DNA of 64,000 nucleotides from Schistosoma haematobium (taxonomy: Eukaryota > Platyhelminthes > Trematoda > Strigeidida > Schistosomatidae): assembly GCF_000699445.3 (NCBI RefSeq), contig NC_067198.1:39717523-39781522 (forward strand). Direction: 5' to 3'. The notes beneath the pieces are model-generated. The model was given only the letters and a program-made list of their open reading frames with translations. It was not told where the DNA came from and did no database searches. The position numbers and the translations under genes were made by a program. Position 1 is the first letter of the stretch, and each line of letters opens with the position of its first letter. Positions 56,246-64,000 of this stretch are shown here, one piece after another.

Positions 56246-57334
56246 GTGTAATAATCCCACGATCAATAAATTCTTAGTTTTTTAAATGCCAGATACTGTC
56301 GTATTAAAGTGTTAAAATTGTTTGAACGCTTGATGTGTACACTTATATGTTTGTATAACTAGGATATTGATAGACATTATGAGCTTGATCAGTTTAGATA
56401 TTTGATTCGCGATCTACTTTTCATTAAATATAAAGCAAAATCTCTTTTATGTAGAATTAAATATTTTCCTTTTGTTTTAGTAAAACAATTACCTTTATTT
56501 TTCAGTCATCTTGTGATCAGTGTTTGTTTAGTTCTGAACTGCTCTATATAAGGTCTGAGGTCAACTAGTAGCTTGTATGGTGCGAAAGTGATACAATTCT
56601 AATTTCATTCAAATCATCTGAAGAGAATTGACTTTTAGCGTGAGATAATAGCACAAACTAAAGCATTCGTTATGAAAGTCTTTAGATATGTTATGTTCAG
56701 ATTATGAGTATGGTTGACTAAAATATTAGACTATAACAAGGGTTAAACGGAGTTAAGTTTGATTGGTATTTATCATTGACCGTCTTACTGTACAAAGAAA
56801 TACAGGGACAGTTTAAAGACAACTAAAAGCTTTCGTAATCACAACTTTCGCTTCCATGGAGAAGAGTAGGGTATTATTTAATGTTTCTTAAATAACCTTA
56901 TTGAAATCAATTTTTTTTACATCTTTTAAACATTATCCAACAGCTGAAGTGCAATACAATTAATTAAAATAATTTTACCATAATAATGTTTCTAAATAAT
57001 AAAACCATCATTAATGTAAAAATAAAGGCTTCAACATATTCAATTTACACTCTTCTCTGATGATATTACATGCTTTTAAACTACACTATTTGATCACAAA
57101 GGGTTGTAAATCTATACAGGGTACTCAAGACCAACTTTAAAGTAGTGACTTAATACAATTATTCAGTGAGTCCTAAGTTTGCTTATATGAATTAACACCA
57201 ATATGATTTGTCTAAGAAATATGTTTTTGTAATGAACTCGGCACTAGTTTCGTTTTAGGTTAATAGGAGAGTATATAGCAATTCAAAGTAGTTACTTTTA
57301 ACTTTTCTGATGATGAACTGTAGAAACGTTTTTA
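56246..57334. other. Intergenic stretch, nothing recognised
   Basis: AT-rich, no gene supported. Confidence 0.35.
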
Positions 57335-57590
57335 ATACTTAATTACGCGTGTTACCATTCGTGCAGGCGAATAGTTCACTAATCTGGATTCTTCAACCAA
57401 CTCTGTCCTGGGGTTTCTTTTCTAGCTGTTTTCAACTTCTATTTATTCTTTCAATGTCTACTTCCAGTTTCCGGCACAATATGTTTTTGGGTCTTCCTCT
57501 TTTCTTCTTCCCTTCAGGATCCAAAGTTATGGGTCGCCTCGTGCCTCAGTTTGATGATTTTTCAAATATACATATGTTCTTAAGGTAATC
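57335..57590 (-). mobile_element. RTE 3' end, antisense, older copy
   Basis: Antisense RTE tail (TTAATTACGCGTGTTACC) followed by the AACTCTGTCCTGGG and TTCCCTTCAGGATCC segments, parallel to 56063-56245 but more diverged. Confidence 0.7.
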
Positions 57591-58539
57591 GATAAACTTA
57601 TATGATGAACACATTCTGTGGTGGCTTTATAGATGAAATCTCAAAAGATTATGCTTTTCATAATAAGATAGGAGGTGATTTCTATGCAATTATGTGAGAA
57701 ATACATACAACTAGACATTGATGTGTACTAACAATGGTAGTCTTATCATATTTGTTGAAAATATATTTATTAAACTTATCTAAAATCTGAGTTGTGCGTT
57801 AAAAAGGAAACGATTGTTTCATCTTTGTGCTGGTTACATAAACTCCAAGTAATTACAATTCTGATAGGTATTTGGGAACTATTTTTGAACACTATGTTTA
57901 TTTAAAACAATTTATTCAACTTTTTTAGTTTTACATAAACTTTGATAAAATTCAATCAGCACTGAAAAGGACTTGACAAACATTACTCTGGTTACTACTT
58001 GATGACCAATTTCCATTCTATCGAATGTTACTATTGTCCCGAATAGCTCAGTGATACTTGTTTCATACTGTGAATCTGAATGATTAGAATCAAATCCAAC
58101 GTGAAGCATCAGGAGCTAACGAGTACACTTTATCAAAGAATCCCAAAATAGCAAGAAACTTAGGTTTAGGATTGATTTTCTGTTGGTTATGTTTAACCAC
58201 TTGACACTTATTAAAACTACTGTTAGGCTATTTTGATACAGGTTTACATTCATTTCTATAAAAATCCAGTCCCATAATAATACAGCACGCAAAACTCACT
58301 TAGAAATTTTGAGACTTTCGTGATGTACAAATATGGTTTTAATAAAAATAAACTATTTGAACAAATTAATTTACTGGCATACATAATCATTGCCATACTA
58401 GTTTGCAACATAAGGATAAATAAACGTTTAATGGAAAAGTTAATGTTCCCTTTTTCAATTAGTTCCTCGTCAAGGCTTTATAGCAGTATATAAATTTATA
58501 AGTTGAAAATTAACACTAAATAAATAATGATCGGTTATT
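57591..58539. other. Intergenic stretch, nothing recognised
   Basis: AT-rich. A short diverged SINE-like patch may lie at 58020-58160 (CGAATAGCTCAGTGATAC...). No gene supported. Confidence 0.35.
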
Positions 58540-58680
58540 TTTAATGGTTGAGATCACCAGTCATTTGAAGCTAAACCAACCTGGAAAACCTGGAAGCACT
58601 GGACGGTGGTCTATTTTCAATTGACTCATGATCTCAACCATTAAGAATTACTATAATATCCACAAAACCCCTTCTGATGC
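58540..58680. mobile_element. Minimal foldback family-B SINE
   Basis: 58540-58604 is the antisense SINE 3' part (GTTGAGATCACCAGTCATTTG...GGAAGCACTGGAC) and 58605-58680 the sense 3' part (GGTGGTCTATTTTCAATTGACTC... to ACCCCTTCTGAT). Together they make a nearly pure hairpin. The antisense part ends just three bases beyond the complement of the predicted ribozyme cut. Confidence 0.75.
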
Positions 58681-59214
58681 TAATGATCGGTAAGTGTAGC
58701 AATGTATATCAATATATATATAAGAACTTTCGCCTAAATTTGAACGAATATTTTCACAATATTTGGGCGCCGAGTTAATTTGAGACATTAAAAAGAAGAA
58801 TGTATTTGTAAAATCTCTGCGAATGAATTTTAAGTAAATCCAACGTTTCGCCTGGCAATCTGGTCCAAGCTTTTTCAAGGAAAATATAATCAAACAACAA
58901 AATTATCGAATATAAATAGGTACATGGTCTTCTGGTTTACTGTATACTGAATAAGTCATCCAATCAACGTGAAGGATTTTTTATAAATAGGTATTTGCAT
59001 TAATGTGTAAGAGACATGTTTATATGAAAATAATATGAAAAATAATAAAGGTCAACCAAATAAAAGTTCATTTGAAAATAATCAAGAGGAGAGAAAGAAT
59101 AAGAAAAATTGTCGTGTTATCCAAGGCCATAGAATGACTTAAGGATTACAAGGTAAATTCAAGGTTATGACAAATTGTTTTTGTACACATCAGGACAAGG
59201 TATGTGTTATGGAA

Positions 59215-59300
59215 CCAACTGGGATGAAACGGCCGTCCAGTGCTTCCAGGTTTTCAATGGTGATCTAGCTTCAACTGACTCATGATTTCAATCTGTGAAA
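59215..59300 (+). mobile_element. Family-B SINE fragment
   Basis: GGGATGAAACGGCCGTCCAG through TGATTTCAATCTG; only the hammerhead 3' half and the tail. Confidence 0.75.
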
Positions 59301-59639
59301 AAAACAATAGAATGTGTTTATACGCAAGTGATGTGAGAAGAAATTTCATTCAACTAAATATTGACTTCGGTCTGTGTATATTAAGAAAACAAATCATTTT
59401 TATATATGAAATGAATCAAAAATGCCACAGCCTGGATTAGATAAAGATAAATAAGATAAGTAAACAAAATAAAAGAGGAATGTATATGTAATTGAAGGTG
59501 TGTGTTATTTTAATGTTCTAGTCAATTGTTTAACATATTCAGATAAGATAACGGATTTGAATCATTGAACGTATTATCTATCAATTAGTTACTATGGCAT
59601 AGATATATCAAATTGCAAAAAGGAGATCAGGTTTACTTA

Positions 59640-61735
59640 TTAATTATTAGTTGCCATGGGACAGCTAGTTGTATTCCATCTCTCCTATTATTATTGTTTG
59701 AATTAGCCCATATATGTTGGGCTTCGGCTGTTAGTCGTTCTTTGTAAGAATTGATTCCTTTTTGAATGATTCTCGTGCCATTGAAATCAACTGTATGACC
59801 CGATTCAATCGAGTGTAATGCTATCGCTGATCTGTTCTCAAGCTTTTTTACATCAATTGAGGATTAAGGAATGTGTTTTAAGCACAGTTTGTGTTCCTTC
59901 ACCCTCACATTCAGTTGCCTAGATGTTTCACCTACATAAGTTGCATTACAGTCATTACATTTTATTTCATAAACACAATTCTATTGATCATCCTTGTGTA
60001 TTGGATCTTTGATTCTTACTAGTTTTGATCTTAGAGTATTGTTTGTTCGAAAGAATACTCTTATATTTTGACGAGTTAAAATCCTTCTGATGTCTTCTGA
60101 GATACCTTTACGATATGGGATCACTACTGTGTTCATCCAATCTTGCTTAACTCTTTTTTTAAAAATATCATTCCGTTCTTCATTCTTAATTATTCTTTTA
60201 ATAAAACCTTTAGGATAATTATTCATTAATAGAGTGGATACAACTAAATTCACTTCCATTTTTATATCATTTGGTTCAGTGACAAGTTTTTTGACTCTGG
60301 TGATCAAATTTTTGGCCACTGTCACTTTGGTCGAGTGTGGATGCGCAGACTTAAAATCTAAAAATTTCCGTGAATATGTAGACTTTCGGAATATATTAAT
60401 TTTTAAACAATCATTATCCTTCCTTTCAACCAGGCAGTCTAGAAAAGGTAATCTGCGTTCAGGCGATTCCAACTCTTTAGTAAACTTGATTTTGTCATCT
60501 AAGCTGTTGAACCGTTGGAATAGTTCGTGTAAACCATCTCGTTTTATAATGACAAAGGTATCATCTACGTATCTTACCCAAATTTTTGGTGGAATGGAAC
60601 ACATTGAGATAGCAATTGTTTCCAATGAATGCATGAATAAATTAGTCACAATTGGAGAGACAGGTGATCCCATAGCCACAGCTTCTGTTTGTCTGTACAG
60701 AACTCCTCGAAAAATGAAAACCGTCGAATGTAAGCAAAGCTCCAACGCTCTAATAATGTCTGAGGGGTCTAGAAGGCAACGCTGTTTAAGATCAGTGTCA
60801 GAATCTAACAGGTTATACACAATATCTAAAGCTTTTTTAACAGTAACATTAGTGAACAATGAGCAAACATTAAAACTTGCCATTATTTCATCCTCTTCTA
60901 TCCGAATATTACTGACAATGTTTTTGAAATCATTAGAATTTTTTATTCCATATTTTATTACGCTTTCATATGGTTTAAGAATTTTGGCCAAGTACCTAGA
61001 AAGATTATAAGTTGGTGAATTAATGTAATCAATCACAGGTCTTAGTGGTACATCTTTTTTGTGTATTTTTGGTAGGCCATAAAATCTACACGGGTTATTG
61101 ATTTTCGGATATAAAGAGAACCATAAAGATTATCCTAGTTTGAGCTTTAAATTCTGTAGCAATTTGGCCGTTTCAGCTTTAAACTTATTTAAAGTGGTTC
61201 TACATTTGCTCTTCATGATTTTTTCATACGGTCCATTATGGAGATGTTCATTGACTTTTCTTTCATAGTCAAAATTATTCATAACAACAGTGGTGTTTCC
61301 CTTGTCTGCTTTCATAATAACAATTTTTCTGTCTTTCCGTAACTGTTTTAGGGCATACGTTTCTTCTTTAGAGATATTAGACGTATTAGGTTTTTGATTC
61401 AAAATTACAGCTGCGATTTTAAACCTCAATGTATTTGCCTGATCTTCCGGAACATTGTTTAAGGCAGGCTCGATCAACGGAATAATTTCAGAAGCCGAAA
61501 TCCGTGTTCTGTTCATATTGAAATTGAGACCTTTTTTAAGTACTGAAAGTTCGTGTTGATTTAACTGTCTATCAGATAGATTTACCACTATTTTGTTTAT
61601 ATCGAGTTCCTTGGATTTATTTTTAATCTCATCATTGTTGGATTTCGACGAATGTTTAAACATTTGTTCAAGTTTTCTTATTTGACATCTTTTTGTGATT
61701 TGGTTATAAAAGTTATCTCTATGTTTCAAAAATTC
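59640..61735 (-). pseudogene. Penelope-like reverse transcriptase / GIY-YIG endonuclease, broken
   Basis: N-terminal part 61130-61729 (199 aa: LNQHELSVLKKGLNFN, ETYALKQLRKDRKIVIMKADKGN, VVMNNFDYERKV) ends in a frameshift near 61130. The next frame contains FYGLPKIHKKDVPLRPVIDY (about 61010-61080) and runs to 59981 (351 aa from its first ATG). RT motifs: FNVCSLFTNV (motif A, Asn where the catalytic Asp stands in active PLEs), GVLYRQTEAVAMGSPVSPI, WVRYVDDTFVI (YVDD intact), RRLPFLDCLVERK. A TAG stop at 59981 separates this from the GIY-YIG part: [20 protein letters not shown], then a TAA after LKHIP, then SAIALHSIESGHTVDF and ERLTAEAQHIWA. Two stops, one frameshift and the lost Asp make it inactive. 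Confidence 0.88.
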
Positions 61736-61737
61736 AT

Positions 61738-61870
61738 TTATATTCGATAATTTTGTTGTTTGATTATATTTTCCTTGAAAAAGCTTGGACTAGATTGCCA
61801 GGCGAAACGTTGGATTTACTTAAAATTCATTCGCAGAGATTTTACAAATATATTCTTCTTTTTAATGTCT
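61738..61870 (+). repeat. PLE terminal module with hammerhead-like motif
   Basis: CCTTGAAAAAGCTTGG, GCCAGGCGAAACGTTGG and TCGCAGAGATTTTAC on the plus strand, i.e. antisense to the PLE coding strand. The inverted partner is at 58790-58915. The CUGANGA box is degenerate. Confidence 0.65.
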
Positions 61871-61880
61871 AGTATATCAA

Positions 61881-62354
61881 TATGTTTTTTAAAGACAATA
61901 TTAATACTAATGGTAATAATAATAGTGAGACTATAATTTATAAATGACCTATGAGTGACTATAAAGTAACCTTGAGAACGTTCACCTACTCACTAGGGCT
62001 AAATGACGATTATAAAACAGTATGGGGAATAAGTATTATGATTTATGGTGGATGGTCGGAGGTTAGGAATTAGATTTAGGATTTTCACCACGAAACGACA
62101 TCAGTTAAAATGCCAAAACGTTATTTAGCCAAATAGGTGAATGGATTTCACGCCGAAATTCAAGATCTGTTATCCTAAATCTGATTGGTCCGTTAATCAA
62201 TTATAGTCCCATAATAATAATAATATTATTATTATTATAGCAATAGGTAATTTATTCAAAGCTAACCTAGAAAAACAGAAAATGTTTAGTTTCTTAATAT
62301 TACAATTTAATAAAATTTTTTGATTTCAATATTTTCTAAATATAAAAATAATAA
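61881..62354. other. Intergenic stretch, nothing recognised
   Basis: Contains a short AAT/ATT microsatellite at 62212-62240. No gene. Confidence 0.35.
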
Positions 62355-62645
62355 TTTCGATGATTGAGATTATGAGTCAATTGACGCTAGACCACTATGA
62401 GAAACCTGGAAGCACTGGATGGTCGTCTCGTCCTAGTGTGGGACTCCTCAGCAGTGAGCATCCACGATCTCCCCTCGTGAGATTCCAACCCACGACCTAT
62501 CAGTCTCGCGTGTGAGCGCTTAACCACTAGACCACTGAGCCGGTCGGCATCCAACAGTGTTAATGTCTAACTTCAGCTAATCCTCGAAATTAAGCAACAC
62601 ATCCATCATTGTCTTCAATGAGTTACTATCTCATAACAAACCCGA
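62355..62645 (-). mobile_element. Family-B SINE, antisense
   Basis: Minus strand: A-box-like GGTCTAGTGGTTAAGCG, B box GGGTTGGAATCTC, CTGAGGA, GTCCCACACTAGGAC, GAGAC in place of GAAAC, CAGTGCTTCC and the CTCATAATCTC tail. Stem I (CACTG/CAGTG) is partly intact (TCACTG). Confidence 0.8.
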
Positions 62646-62896
62646 TTGAACTCAAATAATAGTTTATTTCAAATTGTAATTTCTACGCATCAATGTTTTG
62701 AATAAGTGCGGAATAACAAGAATAGGGTATCAAACATAATTGATTTATTTAACTATTCTAAGCCTGCACTTAACATTTTATACGCAACCTAAAAAAATAA
62801 TAATTTATACAATATACATGTTCATATAAATGAGTAAACATATATATATCCATATATACTATTGAAGCACTCTCATTTTATCATTTACAATAAAAT
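62646..62896 (+). promoter_or_regulatory. Upstream region of the last secreted-protein gene
   Basis: TA-rich runs at 62840-62860, then CTATTGAAGCACTCTCATTT at 62859-62878, close to a motif before the 32.4-kb gene. A TATA box cannot be fixed with certainty. Confidence 0.35.
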
Positions 62897-63403
62897 ATGC
62901 TATTCACTAAGTATTATTTAATAGGAATAATAATATATATTGCTTTAATGAATTCAATTTATACACATTCTAATCATTATTATAATGGACTTTTAGAACA
63001 TTCTAAAAGAAATTCATACGATGCTATAAACTTTCCATTGAAAACAATTCATGGACGTAAATATGATATGGAAGATGGAGCTGGATTTGTACCAGATAAT
63101 TATGGTAATCATGATAACCACGATGATCAAGATTATGATTCATATCATAGTAATAATTATGATGATGGTGAAGAGCATAATTATGGTCATGTTAATTTAG
63201 CAGAACAATCAATGAATAAATTAAAAGAGTTAAAACGTCGTAAATACAATGAATATTATAAAAGTAATGATGAAGAAGAAGAGGGAGAATATGGCAAACA
63301 TGATGATGATAAACCACATGAATATCTAAATGAAGAATCACCACAACGATCAACTGAAGCGCCGAGAAGAACTACAACCAGGCCAAATTCGTTGGCAGAG
63401 TGA
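62897..63403 (+). CDS. Secreted acidic Asp/Asn/Tyr/His-rich protein
   Basis: 168 aa, single exon, family not recognised by name. Signal peptide about 1-23 (MLFTKYYLIGIIIYIALMNSIYT). Then a Tyr/His-containing N-terminus (HSNHYYNGLLEHSKRNSY), an Asp/His/Asn/Tyr-rich part (about 66-100, GNHDNHDDQDYDSYHSNNYDD), a basic helix-like stretch KLKELKRRKYNEYYK (about 112-126), an acidic DEEEEGEYGKHDDD part and a Ser/Thr/Pro/Arg tail (SPQRSTEAPRRTTTRP). The tail resembles that of the gene at 37350, and the layout matches 29083. Placed with the likely female/vitelline secreted group on composition and location only. Confidence 0.8.
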   Translation: MLFTKYYLIGIIIYIALMNSIYTHSNHYYNGLLEHSKRNSYDAINFPLKTIHGRKYDMEDGAGFVPDNYGNHDNHDDQDYDSYHSNNYDDGEEHNYGHVNLAEQSMNKLKELKRRKYNEYYKSNDEEEEGEYGKHDDDKPHEYLNEESPQRSTEAPRRTTTRPNSLAE

Positions 63404-64000
63404 AGTATTCACCTACTAATTGAGAGTATTCAGATAATGAATTAAAAATATCGACATGTAAATGAATTAACTGACTTTTTAAATGATCTAATATCATGAA
63501 TATATGTTGTACGATTTAATAAAACAATAATGACATCAACTGCTCATTAATATATGTTTCTTAGCGTAGGGGATTGAGGATACTTTTGAATTTTGTAGTT
63601 TTAAACCACAGATTAATTTTAATTACATAACTAATAGAAATTAGTAATCATTAGATAGCTGTACCGTCTTAGTATGGGACTCGCCAAAAGTAGGCATAGT
63701 GTTTTTTATTGTTGTCGATTTTATAATCTCAATTGTATGGGATAACTTCATAGGTAATATGGTAAGTTTTGTTGTTGTTCTAAAATTGTCACCATTACTA
63801 TTAATATCCTACTAATTAGCAGAACCATTTGAATATAAACGAATGATCGGGTGTTAGAGACATTTTTTTGCTATGTAATAACATTTCAGATGGCATTAAT
63901 TAATGATTCTCTATGTTGTTTCATTCACTCACGCTACTTCTAAATGTCTATTTTCTACTACGACAGAACTGTTAATGCGAAACATATTATAAGGTTTATG
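63404..64000. other. 3' flank and window end
   Basis: AATAAA-like hexamers near 63518 could polyadenylate the last gene. A short SINE-like patch (GTACCGTCTTAGTATGGGACTCGCC, antisense) lies at 63660-63690. No other gene. Confidence 0.35.

Larger units (their letters stand above)
58783..61880 (-). mobile_element. Penelope-like element, near complete, inactivated
   Basis: Coding part on the minus strand (61735 down to about 59640). Copies of a roughly 130-bp module sit at both outer ends in opposite orientation: 58790-58915 (plus) equals the reverse complement of 61738-61870. So the 5' end of the element is repeated, inverted, beyond its 3' end. A family-B SINE fragment lies inside the 3' flank at 59215-59300. 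PLEs are known for inverted partial copies at their ends. Confidence 0.8.

Noticed and set aside
60234..61010. 258-codon open frame on the plus strand
   Set aside because: It is the antisense shadow of the Penelope RT, which shows clear RT motifs on the minus strand.

Overview
This window looks like nuclear DNA of a blood fluke (Schistosoma; the exact species is not resolved). Three things support that. Three intronless genes encode proteins with the Trematode Eggshell Synthesis (TES) domain. Dozens of short retroposons carry tRNA-like Pol III boxes followed by a hammerhead-ribozyme motif, as described for the schistosome SM-alpha repeats. RTE-type LINEs and Penelope-like elements (PLEs) are abundant in an AT-rich background.

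Host genes. I support eight small single-exon genes, each starting with a signal peptide: TES proteins at 6305-7111 (+), 44541-45203 (-) and 51987-52685 (+); a Pro/His-rich protein at 22815-23717 (+); Asp/Tyr/Asn-rich acidic proteins at 29083-29670 (+), 37350-38054 (+) and 62897-63403 (+); and a glycosylation-sequon-rich protein at 32389-32883 (-). The TES genes have a TATA box about 100-110 bp before the ATG. Together they read as a cluster of secreted, probably vitelline/female-expressed proteins that supply the Tyr/Lys/Gly/His-rich matrix cross-linked into the eggshell. The female expression is inferred from the TES family and composition, not seen in the sequence.

Layout. 0.5-2.5 kb: antisense RTE LINE. 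4-9.3 kb: a TES gene inside a large inverted repeat with arms of about 1 kb. 10-12 kb: SINEs. 13-16.6 kb: decayed antisense LINE and a PLE fragment. 17.2-22.5 kb: a nearly full-length but broken RTE LINE with a nested PLE piece, then a PLE fragment and a second, antisense RTE. 22.8-33 kb: three secreted-protein genes among SINEs. 33-38 kb: LINE remnants, a foldback SINE holding an antisense piece of a neighbouring-type gene, and the 37.4 kb gene. 39-44 kb: SINE and PLE remnants, including two head-to-head PLE pieces. 44.5-52.7 kb: two TES genes on either side of LTR-retrotransposon wreckage and SINEs. 53-58 kb: solo LTRs and LINE tails. 58.7-61.9 kb: an almost complete but inactivated PLE. 62.9 kb: the last secreted-protein gene.

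Main points for a second look: the inverted repeat around the first TES gene; a 184-bp promoter-region duplication with one visible mismatch; a 94-bp antisense exon-like fragment caught between inverted SINE halves; a second SINE family with a well-formed hammerhead; and repeated foldback SINEs, one of whose junctions falls at the predicted ribozyme cleavage site. No computation was run. Identities and counts come from reading by eye, and element edges given as round numbers are approximate.
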